This document shows positions 1-7,340 of a DNA stretch of 64,000 nt, piece by piece (positions within the stretch are counted from its first letter, which is position 1; every line of letters starts with the position of its first letter). Made by a program: the position numbers and the translations under genes. The notes beneath the pieces are model-generated. The model made no database searches, was not told the DNA's origin, and was given only the letters and a program-made list of their open reading frames with translations. The stretch spans positions 2,232,001 to 2,296,000 of the forward strand of contig OW818665.1 in the NCBI GenBank assembly GCA_942493045.1, given 5' to 3'. Source of the stretch: Teretinema sp942493045 (GTDB lineage: Bacteria; Spirochaetota; Spirochaetia; Treponematales; Treponemataceae).

Positions 1-602
1 TTATTGTCCTGTTTATGGGAGGAATTGATAAACCAGGGGTGACGGTTAGAAGTATGATTAGGCACAAAGTCGAAAATCAGCTTGATGCCGCGCTTGTGGG
101 CTTCGGCAATCAAGGTTTCCAGATGTTCCTCGTTGCCGAAAAAGTCGTTAACAGCGTAATAGTCGGTTGTGTCATAGCCGTGCATATTGTAGGTGACCGC
201 GGTACCCTTACCGGCGGCGTCAAAAATCGGGGAAAGCCAGATGGCGTCGCAGCCCAGATCATTTTTGATATAATCCAGCTTGGCGGTAATTCCCCGGAAA
301 TCGCCTACTCCGTCGCCGTCATAATCATTGAAGGATTTTACCCAAAGGTGATAAAAGGAGGCGTCTTTGTACCAGTCTTCAGTTAAGCCGGAAAGCTGAT
401 TGCGCAATTCCGCGGTGGCAACTGGGGTGTGCCTGGGACTGAGGTAGTTTTGGTCCCCCACCCATTCAAACAGGCCGGCGTTCGGGTCGGTTGCCGGCCC
501 AGCGCCGGCGGCAGCCGCTCCGGAGGCCGAATTACAGCCGCCCAGTCCGAAAACCAGCAGGATCAGCAGCAGCGAAAAAAGCAAACCCGTTATACGTTTC
601 AT
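1..602 (-). CDS. GH13 alpha-amylase-type lipoprotein, N-terminal part
   Basis: About 200 residues of the N-terminus are present; the rest lies beyond the window edge. The protein opens with a lipoprotein signal peptide (MKRITGLLFS, hydrophobic core, lipobox ending GGC), then a G/A-rich linker. The start of a glycoside hydrolase 13 barrel follows: FYHLWVKSF, FNDYDGDGVGDFRGI, LDYIKNDLGCDAIWLSPIF, and conserved region I as DFVPNHTS. GH13 enzymes of this kind hydrolyse alpha-1,4-glucans; the lipobox places it at the cell envelope. The ATG at 602 is supported by GGAGG at 611-615. It lies downstream of the porin/lipoprotein pair on the same strand but is separated from it by a terminator, so it may be only partly co-transcribed. 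The exact specificity (amylase, neopullulanase, cyclomaltodextrinase) cannot be told from this fragment. Confidence 0.9.
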   Translation of the reverse strand, partial: MKRITGLLFSLLLILLVFGLGGCNSASGAAAAGAGPATDPNAGLFEWVGDQNYLSPRHTPVATAELRNQLSGLTEDWYKDASFYHLWVKSFNDYDGDGVGDFRGITAKLDYIKNDLGCDAIWLSPIFDAAGKGTAVTYNMHGYDTTDYYAVNDFFGNEEHLETLIAEAHKRGIKLIFDFVPNHTSNRHPWFINSSHKQDN

Positions 603-630
603 GGGAATATCCTCCAGGAAAATTTTGGTT

Positions 631-664
631 AAAAAAAGGAGGAGTACTGACAGTACTCCTCCTT
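631..664 (-). terminator. Rho-independent terminator upstream of the amylase gene
   Basis: On the minus strand a 12-bp perfect stem (AGGAGGAGTACT and its complement, 3-nt loop) is followed directly by a run of T. It would end or attenuate the transcript coming from the porin and small lipoprotein genes before the amylase gene. Confidence 0.8.
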
Positions 665-807
665 AATGAAGAACGCTCTTGCTCAGTGTTCTTTTTATGC
701 AAACCCCTTGCGGAGGAAATGCCAAACATACGGTCCGGTCGGAAGGTACAAAAAACAGTCTCACAGAGTAGCAGGCGAAACCGCTTTCTTTACTCACCGA
801 AAGGAAT

Positions 808-862
808 CCCCGGGGCGGTTAAGCCCCGGGGGAAGTCAACCAGGCCGGTTTACGACCTGGTT
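808..862 (-). other. Two adjacent GC-rich stem-loops after the small lipoprotein gene
   Basis: Stem 1 pairs CCCCGGGGC (808-816) with 823-831 across a 6-nt loop. Stem 2 pairs AACCAGG (838-844) with 856-862 across an 11-nt loop. Neither is followed by a T-run on either strand, so they look like 3' mRNA stabilisers rather than terminators. The rest of 603-874 holds only the terminator and the amylase ribosome-binding site. Confidence 0.45.
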
Positions 863-874
863 AAAGAGCGCAAC

Positions 875-1282
875 CTATTCCAGAACAGCAGACGCGTCAG
901 AGGCATCTACAACCAAGGTATACACCATCGAATCGTAGGGATTGACAACATTGTCTGCCAGGCCGCCAACTACCTTGTCGTTCCAGTGTTGTGCAATAAC
1001 CTGAACACCGAAATCAGCCAAAGAAACAGCCACAGGAGTTCCAAAGGGAACAAACAGAACACCACCGGCTACAACTCCCTGATTCGGGGTAGCTGCATCC
1101 CAAGTGTTTCCGGGCATCCAACCTTCATGTACGTACAAGGTCTTGCCTTCGTAAAACGCAGAAATGTTTTCTACGCGTACTCCGGTAATATAAACCTCAG
1201 TACCATTATGCATTGAGTCGCCACAAGCGGTTACCCCGAAGACTACAGCAAGCACTGCCAGTACAATTAATATCTTTTTCAT
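875..1282 (-). CDS. Small hypothetical lipoprotein (135 aa)
   Basis: The protein has a clear lipoprotein signal: MKKILIVLAV, hydrophobic stretch, and lipobox VTAC with the cysteine near residue 20. The mature part of about 115 residues is rich in V, G, A and aromatic residues and looks beta-rich; I recognise no family. A GGAAGG ribosome-binding site lies just upstream of the ATG at 1282. It starts 18 bp after the porin gene, so the two almost certainly share a transcript. Two stem-loops and then a terminator follow. The context suggests an accessory surface lipoprotein of the glycan-uptake locus, but that is inference from position only. Confidence 0.8.
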   Translation of the reverse strand: MKKILIVLAVLAVVFGVTACGDSMHNGTEVYITGVRVENISAFYEGKTLYVHEGWMPGNTWDAATPNQGVVAGGVLFVPFGTPVAVSLADFGVQVIAQHWNDKVVGGLADNVVNPYDSMVYTLVVDASDASAVLE

Positions 1283-1300
1283 AATACCTTCCCCCTTACC

Positions 1301-3343
1301 TTAGAAGTCCCACTTCATGCCGAGACGGAACTTGGCCTTGCCAGCGAGCTCATCGATTCCCTTATCAGGACGATAGCCATCCCAATCAAGTTCGTCTTTG
1401 TTTGAATCATATGCGTCCATGTTATACACAAACGAGCCGTAGAACACACCGTTCTTCAGGGCTGTAATAGTATAGTCAGCGCCCAGCAGGAAGGCGAATG
1501 CCTCGTTGGCATCTTCAACAGCTGTACCTGCATCGGCGTTTACAAGGCGCAGACCAATACCGGCGTCAACACCAATACCAGGCTTGGTTGTGGCGGAAGC
1601 GATCAGAGTGTTGAACATCTTGACTTTGTACTCGTTCTGGAGGCCATAGTTGATTTCAATCGAGGGAACCATTTCAGAAACTTCTTTCATGGCAACCTTA
1701 ACACCCAGTTCGTTGAAGAAGAAGGTATCGTCCGGTTTAATTCCGGAGGGGTACTCTGTCAGATTAACAGCGAACTTTGCGTAAGCGTCGACAACCATGT
1801 TCTGACCAGCAATCTTAGCCAGATCAAGGTTTACCCAAGGCTTGAAGCCGTAAGCCAGATAACCACCATCGACCAGAGCGGTGTCGAATTCGTAGGTTGT
1901 TACGATTTCGTTATCAAGACCAACTTTTACTCCATCAACAGGGATCACCCAAGGATTAATCTTAATCAGGGCTTTGCCCTTATTATCAAAAAGCTTGTCG
2001 TCGCCATCCTGCTCGGTGTACATCAGGTCAGCGTTCGGCTGGTAGATACCGAATTCGGTGGCAACACCGAACATATCGGTAGCATAACCAAGATTAACCT
2101 GGTAGGCCATTGCGTCGGTAACAAGAACTTCCTCGGATGCTTCAGGCAGATCGCCAAAAGCCATTGGAATGGAAACCTGAGCGGCAAAAGTAGCTCCGGC
2201 AGCGGATCCCTTGGCACCAGCGATAAGATTAGCATAGCCCTGATCAAAGAAATCAGAACCGGCATACTTATCGTCAGCAGGGTCAGTTACCTTATTAAGA
2301 ATATTCTTCGGAGCAGTTGACTTGGCATCCCATTGCAGCTCTACGGTGTAATCACCAGCGGTAGCGGCAACCCAAGAACGAACCGCCATGGCATCATAAG
2401 TCATGTTTGGAACAACAGCGGCGTCAATCTTGACATCACCGAAGTTCTGAATGGCTTCGCCATTGGCAATCTGGAAATAACCCTTGTCGGCGTTAACTTC
2501 ACCAATTGTCTGCCAGATGATCGTTGAGCGCTTGGTGGGTTGTGACCAGAAATAACCGGTTTCAAGGTTAACATACGGAGTCTCAAGTCCAACCTTGAAT
2601 TTACCCAGCATAGGATCGCCACCCTTCAGATAGTTGAAGGGATAAAAAGCGAGCCCAGTCGCCAGTTCATTCACGCCTTCCGCAATCTCTTGTGTAACAA
2701 GACCGGTAGGATCGATAGCATACAGGGTGGTAGTGCTGCTAAAAGCTTTTACTTCCATGGACAAATTGATGCCAGGAAGAACGTCCCCGTCAAACTTCCA
2801 GTTTGAGTCCGCATACAACTCGACGTTCTCGGTCTGGAAACCTTTAGCGGTAGGATCGGCATACTCGCGAAGCTGGAAGGTAGACATCAGGGTAAGCTGA
2901 GTATAGTTACCAAACTTCAGTCCACCGGCCATCAGGGCTTCCAGAGCGGAAGTATCACCGGAGGCCTTGGCCTTCTCGATTTCAACAAGCCTGGCAACTT
3001 CAACGAGTCCGTTGAATCCGCCAAAACCATCATCTACTTCTGCCGGAGCCTTAAAGTCACGGGTCCAACCATTGAGGTCGTTAACCAGGAACTTATATTT
3101 CAGCTCGGAAGCGACAGGGAATACAGCCTTATACTCCCAACCAGCGGCTACTTTGGTCATGGGAACCGCACCCGCGGCCCATTCAGTGAAAGAACCGGCA
3201 ACCCAAACCTCGGTGGCTCTGGGATTACCATAGAAGAACGTAACTTCAACGTTACCGTCTCCAAGATCCTTGACAGTGACTTCAGCGAACAATACGGCGC
3301 TGAGTACCAGCAAGGCTGTGATGAATGCAAGAAGCTTCTTCAT
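1301..3343 (-). CDS. Outer-membrane beta-barrel protein with N-terminal CBM48-like glycan-binding domain (680 aa)
   Basis: A cleavable signal peptide (residues 1-20, ending LFA) is followed by an early-set domain at about 22-115. Its residues VEVTFFYGNPRATEVWVAGSF, WEYKAVF and YKFLVND match the AMPK/CBM48 glycogen-binding fold. After a short helical linker come about 550 residues of alternating hydrophobic/polar strands with many Y, F, W and G, ending GMKWDF. The terminal aromatic residue is typical of outer-membrane barrels. The likely role is an alpha-glucan or maltodextrin porin with its own sugar-binding module. AGGAGG lies 8-13 bases before the ATG at 3343. Tandem LacI-type operators lie just upstream, suggesting sugar-dependent repression. 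Barrel and CBM48 are pattern-based calls; the transported sugar is inferred from the neighbouring amylase. Confidence 0.8.
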   Translation of the reverse strand: MKKLLAFITALLVLSAVLFAEVTVKDLGDGNVEVTFFYGNPRATEVWVAGSFTEWAAGAVPMTKVAAGWEYKAVFPVASELKYKFLVNDLNGWTRDFKAPAEVDDGFGGFNGLVEVARLVEIEKAKASGDTSALEALMAGGLKFGNYTQLTLMSTFQLREYADPTAKGFQTENVELYADSNWKFDGDVLPGINLSMEVKAFSSTTTLYAIDPTGLVTQEIAEGVNELATGLAFYPFNYLKGGDPMLGKFKVGLETPYVNLETGYFWSQPTKRSTIIWQTIGEVNADKGYFQIANGEAIQNFGDVKIDAAVVPNMTYDAMAVRSWVAATAGDYTVELQWDAKSTAPKNILNKVTDPADDKYAGSDFFDQGYANLIAGAKGSAAGATFAAQVSIPMAFGDLPEASEEVLVTDAMAYQVNLGYATDMFGVATEFGIYQPNADLMYTEQDGDDKLFDNKGKALIKINPWVIPVDGVKVGLDNEIVTTYEFDTALVDGGYLAYGFKPWVNLDLAKIAGQNMVVDAYAKFAVNLTEYPSGIKPDDTFFFNELGVKVAMKEVSEMVPSIEINYGLQNEYKVKMFNTLIASATTKPGIGVDAGIGLRLVNADAGTAVEDANEAFAFLLGADYTITALKNGVFYGSFVYNMDAYDSNKDELDWDGYRPDKGIDELAGKAKFRLGMKWDF

Positions 3344-3363
3344 CTAATTTCCTCCTATACTTT

Positions 3364-3388
3364 TAAACCGGTTTAGTAAACCGATTTA
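3364..3388 (-). promoter_or_regulatory. Tandem LacI/GalR-type operators upstream of the porin gene
   Basis: Two 12-bp near-palindromes, TAAACCGGTTTA (3364-3375) and TAAACCGATTTA (3377-3388), are separated by one base. The central CpG in an AAACCGGTTT-type palindrome is characteristic of LacI-family binding sites. They lie 21-45 bp upstream of the porin ATG. A TTGACC hexamer on the minus strand (3404-3409) could be the -35 element, in which case the operators cover the -10 region and the start site. No LacI-family gene is in the window. Confidence 0.6.
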
Positions 3389-3753
3389 GAGTATCTTAAC
3401 CCTGGTCAAAAGGTTTTGTAAAGGAAAAAAATGGAAAATTCGACAAAGCATTTTTACTAAATGACAGCTTTTTTAACGCACAAATAACGTTTTACTGACA
3501 TTTAGCACAGTTTATTATCATTTACTCACTAATAAAGTATCAAACAACATGAGGTAATATTTTGCTGAACACCGTAATTTATTGTTGTAAAAGAAACGAA
3601 TAAGTAGAATAAGTCAATCTTAAGGTAATTTATTGTTTTCTTTTTATTTTCCGATTTAGGAACTAAGTTTATTCGAACATCAAAATCAGAGTTCTAATTA
3701 GCCCTTATCGTATTAACTTAACCTGCAGGTAATGTATTTTTAACTACATCTAT
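3389..3753. other. AT-rich intergenic region between the pst operon and the porin gene
   Basis: About 365 bp, much more AT-rich than its surroundings, with no convincing reading frame on either strand. It contains a 12-bp direct repeat TAATTTATTGTT (near 3575 and 3627) and several short A/T tracts. It presumably holds the upstream part of the porin promoter. A terminator-like hairpin facing plus lies at its right end. Confidence 0.5.
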
Positions 3754-3792
3754 AACTGGCTAACAACAGCACTTGTCAGCCAGTTCTTTTTT
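3754..3792 (+). terminator. Strong hairpin at the 3' end of pstA, T-run on the plus strand
   Basis: AACTGGCT (3754-3761) pairs with AGCCAGTT (3778-3785), with further pairs after one mismatch, and is followed on the plus strand by CTTTTTT. On the minus strand the same hairpin immediately follows the pstA stop but has only a weak T-tract. It may act bidirectionally. No plus-strand gene is visible that would need it. Confidence 0.6.
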
Positions 3793-5390
3793 CAGGCCTT
3801 GCTCATCCGGCCCATCCGCCCGATCAGGAAGCGGGCTCCGGTGTTCAGGAGCAGGATCAACATGATCAGCACCGCCCCGGAGGCAAAGGCCCGCTCGGAA
3901 GGAATACCCTCGGCTATAATCAGGTAAATGTGTACGGCCAGGGTGCGGGTAGAGTCGAATAGACCGTCGGTGAGGTTGTAATTGGAACCCATCGTGTAAA
4001 GCAGGGCGGCAGTCTCGCCGAGGGCCCGGCCCATGGCTAAAATGATGCCGGAAGCTACCGCCGGAAAGGCCGCCGGCAGGACTACCCGGAAAATGGTTTG
4101 GACCCGGGTGGCGCCTAGGGCAAAGCTGCCTTCCTGCAATACGCGGGGCACGGACTTCAGCGCCTCCTCGGAGGTACGCACAATGGTCGGCAACAGCATC
4201 AAGGTCAGAGTGAAGGAGCCGGAAATCAGCGAGATTCCCCAGCCCAGACCCTGTACGAAGATTAACATACCGAAAAGACCGAAAATTATCGACGGGATAC
4301 CGGCCAGAGTTTCCGTTCCCAGCCGGATAATACGCACTAAGGGGCCTTCCCGGGCATACTCCACCAGATAAATGGCCGCGAACAATCCCGGCGGCACGGC
4401 AAACAGGAGTGTCAAAATTATCATGATGAAGGTATTGGCTATTATTGTAGAAATTCCGCCAATTTTTCCCGAATCGGCCGGAGCGCGCAGCAGAAAATCC
4501 AAGGTCAGGTTACGGCCGGCTTCCATGCGGGTCAGCTTTACAGTCTCCAGGCCCGCGGAATTTACCGCGTTTGCCGGCACCAGACCGGCCGCCCCTGGAG
4601 TTTCGGCTAAAAATCGGTAGTATTCATCCATGGTCGCGGCCATAACCAACGTGGCTATTGAGGTTTTGACGGCATCGGTGTACCCGGCGTCAGAGAGCAT
4701 CGCAAAAAGAGCACTGTCTTCCGGAGGTAGAATTAAAACTATCGGGCGGGCAGGCCCATCAAATTCCGACCAATCCTTAGCCGAGCCGCTGATTATCGCG
4801 GAGATGCTTTTTTCTTCAATAGAAGAAATCTTTAAATTGTCCTTTAGCTCGGTCACGGAGGGATGCACGGCCAAGGCCAAGGTACGCAGACTCAACTGAC
4901 GCACCTTTTGCCTTTGCGCGGGAGAAAGAGCCAAAAACCCTTCAGCGCCAAGCATGGCCACTGCTCCCGGCGTCGCGGAAACCCAACGGACGGTCTCAGC
5001 GGCCGAGCTAACGTTTTCCACAAGAGAACCGGGACTACTAACCGCCAATATCTCCGGCAGAGCCGAAGAGACAGAGGCCTCCACTGCCGGATACAGATCG
5101 ATATCCTGGCTGTCTATTTTTTTCCAGGTTGAATATTCGTCTGTAAAAAGCCCCTGCAGCACATTGAAGGGTACTTCCTTGATATGAATACCCTTATTGA
5201 CAATAAAAACCGCGCCAGACAGCTCCGTCGTATTGTATGAAAGAACCTGATATTCTTTTTGATTACGGTAAAAAAAACCGTTATACAGGATATAGCCCAA
5301 AATCAAAAAAAGGGCGGCGATCGTCATAAAGGCCGAGAACCGCACGAAGGCCAACGAAATGTGCTCGGAAAGGGCTGTTTTACGTTTCAT
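3792..5390 (-). CDS. pstA: Phosphate ABC transporter permease PstA with a large extra periplasmic domain (532 aa)
   Basis: The C-terminal part (about 310-530) is a standard PstA/MetI permease: TFIMIILTLLFAVPPG, IRLGTETLAGIPSIIFGLFG, the EAA loop EGSFALGATRVQTIFRVVLPAA, then GRALGETAALL. PstA is usually about 280-300 residues. Here about 240 extra residues sit between the first membrane segment (about 14-36) and the permease core. The insert has PstS-like features: VFIVNKGIHIKEVPFNVLQGLF, then ISAIISGSAKDWSEFDG (compare the IFSGxIxxW motif of PstS) and PGAAGLVPA (compare PGAIGYV). I infer a degenerate PstS-like module fused to the permease. The start overlaps the pstC stop by 4 bp. No pstB or phoU follows, so the ATPase must come from elsewhere. 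Confidence 0.88.
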   Translation of the reverse strand: MKRKTALSEHISLAFVRFSAFMTIAALFLILGYILYNGFFYRNQKEYQVLSYNTTELSGAVFIVNKGIHIKEVPFNVLQGLFTDEYSTWKKIDSQDIDLYPAVEASVSSALPEILAVSSPGSLVENVSSAAETVRWVSATPGAVAMLGAEGFLALSPAQRQKVRQLSLRTLALAVHPSVTELKDNLKISSIEEKSISAIISGSAKDWSEFDGPARPIVLILPPEDSALFAMLSDAGYTDAVKTSIATLVMAATMDEYYRFLAETPGAAGLVPANAVNSAGLETVKLTRMEAGRNLTLDFLLRAPADSGKIGGISTIIANTFIMIILTLLFAVPPGLFAAIYLVEYAREGPLVRIIRLGTETLAGIPSIIFGLFGMLIFVQGLGWGISLISGSFTLTLMLLPTIVRTSEEALKSVPRVLQEGSFALGATRVQTIFRVVLPAAFPAVASGIILAMGRALGETAALLYTMGSNYNLTDGLFDSTRTLAVHIYLIIAEGIPSERAFASGAVLIMLILLLNTGARFLIGRMGRMSKA

Positions 5391-6268
5391 GAGGCCTGCT
5401 CCTTGACGGCGGACTTAAGAATAAGCTGTATAAAAAGATTCAAAGCCAGTATAAAACCGAACAGCATAATCGCCGTGCTGAACAGGGCGGTCAGATGCTC
5501 ACCCTCGGCATAGGACATATCGGTAATGATATTCATGGTCAGAGTGCGCACCATTGAAAGCGGGCTTTTCGGGAAAATTGGGGCATTCCCGGCCACCATC
5601 AGAACGGCCATGGTTTCACCAAGGGCCCGGCCCATACCGAGGATTACGCCGGTCAGGATACCGGAGCGGCTGGCCGGAAGCAGCACCCCGGCTATGGTTT
5701 GCCACTGGGTAGCGCCCAAGGCCCAGGATCCCTCGCGCAGCTCGCGGGGAACTATTCGAATTGATACTTCGGTCATGTTTATTATGGTGGGAAGAGTCAT
5801 TATCGCCAAAATGATTCCGGCGGAAAGGACAGAGTACCCGTTCCCGCCAAAAAGAGCGCGCACCGCCGGCACAACCACGGCGATACCGAACAAGCCGTAG
5901 ATTACCGAGGGGATGCCGGCGAGCAGTTCTACCGCCGAGCGCAAAAATCCGCCGAAACGGCGGCCGGCCATCTCCGCCAGAAATATCCCGGAGGATATTC
6001 CCACCGGGACCGCGATTAACAGGGCCAGGAAGGTCACAAACAGCGAACCAGCCACAAAGGAAAGAATGCCGTAGGCCGGATCGTCAAGCTGAGAGGGTCT
6101 CCAGTCCGTAGAGAACAAAAAGGACGGCAACGAAACCCGCGAAAACAGCGGCAACCCCCGCTGAAAAATAAAGACGGTCATAAACACAACGCTGATGATC
6201 GAAAGCAGCGCGCAAAGCAGAAAAACCCTTTCCAGGGTAGACTCAAAAACCCGTTCGATCTTTTTCAC
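5387..6268 (-). CDS. pstC: Phosphate ABC transporter permease PstC (293 aa)
   Basis: This is the inner-membrane permease partner of PstA in high-affinity phosphate uptake. It has an N-terminal membrane segment (about 15-37) and the PstC core with FVAGSLFVTFLALLIAVPVG, the ELLAGIPSVIYGLFGI motif, the EAA loop REGSWALGATQWQTI and MGRALGETMAVLMVAGN. Its length is normal for the family. The start is a GTG at 6268 supported by AAGGAG about 6-11 bases upstream; no better ATG exists nearby. It lies 54 bp downstream of pstS and overlaps pstA by 4 bp (ATGA), so translation is probably coupled. Confidence 0.95.
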   Translation of the reverse strand: MKKIERVFESTLERVFLLCALLSIISVVFMTVFIFQRGLPLFSRVSLPSFLFSTDWRPSQLDDPAYGILSFVAGSLFVTFLALLIAVPVGISSGIFLAEMAGRRFGGFLRSAVELLAGIPSVIYGLFGIAVVVPAVRALFGGNGYSVLSAGIILAIMTLPTIINMTEVSIRIVPRELREGSWALGATQWQTIAGVLLPASRSGILTGVILGMGRALGETMAVLMVAGNAPIFPKSPLSMVRTLTMNIITDMSYAEGEHLTALFSTAIMLFGFILALNLFIQLILKSAVKEQAS

Positions 6269-6322
6269 GGCAGCTCCTTAGCACAGGGAGACTCCCGCGT
6301 CGCGGGAATCCCCTTCAAAAAA

Positions 6323-7174
6323 TCAGTTTACCGGAACGAATCCAGCTTCACGAACGATAATCTTTCCGCGGGCAGAGAGCACAAAATCCACAAAGGCCTT
6401 TTCCACTGAACCTTCAACAAGGGGCCCCTTAGTGGCCATATACAGATTACGAGCCAGGGGGTAGGTCATATCGGTCGCGGTTTGCACAGTCGCGGCTATC
6501 CCGTTGATGGACAGGGACTTTCCGCCGGCTTTGGTAATCTCCTCGACAAAGCCCAGGCCGACATAACCGATGGCTCCGGGGGTGCCGGCTACCTTGGCTG
6601 CTACCTCGCCGTTTTCTTTGGCAACGATGGCATTACCGGTATAGGCTACCTTGAAGGGATCCAGCGCCAGCTCCTTGAAAGAACCGTAGGTTCCGGAAGT
6701 TTCATCGCGGGTAACCACGGTGATCACTTCATCGGCGCCGCCGACTTCGTTCCAGTTCTTGATCTGACCGGAGAAAATACCGGCCAGCTGTTCCCTGGTA
6801 AGGTTGGCGATACGGATATCCTTGTTGACGACCACGGCCAGGGCATCCTTGGCGACCACCACGGGAACCAGACCCAGATCCAGTTCGCTTTGCTTCAGAT
6901 CGCGAGAAGAACCGGCCAGGCTGACGGTGCCTTCCGCGAGTTGTTTGAGCCCGGTACTGGAGCCGAGACCTTCGTAAGTGATTTTAACATTCGGATTAAC
7001 GCGGACAAACTGCTCGATGGCGCTGTTGGCGATGGGCTGAACCGTGGTGGAGCCTCCAAAAGTAAAAACGCCGGCAAACCCTGAAGCCCCTGAATCAGCT
7101 TTCTTTGCGCAACCGGCACCAGCCAGTGTCAAAACCAGAACCAGCGCCGCGATCAGTACAAATGATTTCTTCAT
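6323..7174 (-). CDS. pstS: Phosphate-binding lipoprotein PstS (283 aa)
   Basis: This is the periplasmic phosphate-binding component of the Pst transporter. A signal peptide with lipobox AGAGC (MKKSFVLIAA, cysteine near residue 22) anchors it to the membrane. Phosphate-binding motifs are intact: TFGGSTTVQPI, LGSSTGLKQL, LAGIFSGQIKNWNEVGG and TRDETSGTYGSFKEL. I chose the ATG at 7174, which has GGAG 9-12 bases upstream and starts the signal peptide; a longer frame from 7240 (TTG) would put 22 residues before it. It heads pstSCA. The PhoB/PhoR-like pair at 11.7-14.2 kb is the obvious candidate regulator, although I could not identify a convincing Pho box upstream. Confidence 0.95.
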   Translation of the reverse strand: MKKSFVLIAALVLVLTLAGAGCAKKADSGASGFAGVFTFGGSTTVQPIANSAIEQFVRVNPNVKITYEGLGSSTGLKQLAEGTVSLAGSSRDLKQSELDLGLVPVVVAKDALAVVVNKDIRIANLTREQLAGIFSGQIKNWNEVGGADEVITVVTRDETSGTYGSFKELALDPFKVAYTGNAIVAKENGEVAAKVAGTPGAIGYVGLGFVEEITKAGGKSLSINGIAATVQTATDMTYPLARNLYMATKGPLVEGSVEKAFVDFVLSARGKIIVREAGFVPVN

Positions 7175-7303
7175 AATTTTCTCCTCGAAAACAGAATCTA
7201 TATGCCGGAATATAGAAGGAGGAAGTAAGAGGTTCATCAAGTTTGTGTTAAAATTCGGTTAATTGAGCATATTGGAATACTGAGAGAGTGCTACCGGATT
7301 TGC

Positions 7304-7332
7304 TTGACGGGTATTCGGAGTTCTCATATTAT
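7304..7332 (+). promoter_or_regulatory. Promoter of the SGNH-hydrolase gene, leaderless geometry
   Basis: TTGACG (7304-7309), 17-bp spacer, TATTAT (7327-7332). The ATG at 7341 lies 8 bases after the -10, so transcription should start at or within about 2 nt of the start codon. There is no Shine-Dalgarno. Confidence 0.7.
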
Positions 7333-7340
7333 GAAACACT

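Noticed and set aside
15..386. Plus-strand open frame of 123 codons
   Set aside because: The minus strand in the same interval encodes an unmistakable GH13 enzyme with signal peptide and conserved region I.
491..1216. Plus-strand open frame of 241 codons
   Set aside because: It crosses a terminator hairpin and lies antisense to the small lipoprotein, which has a signal peptide and ribosome-binding site; no recognisable domain.
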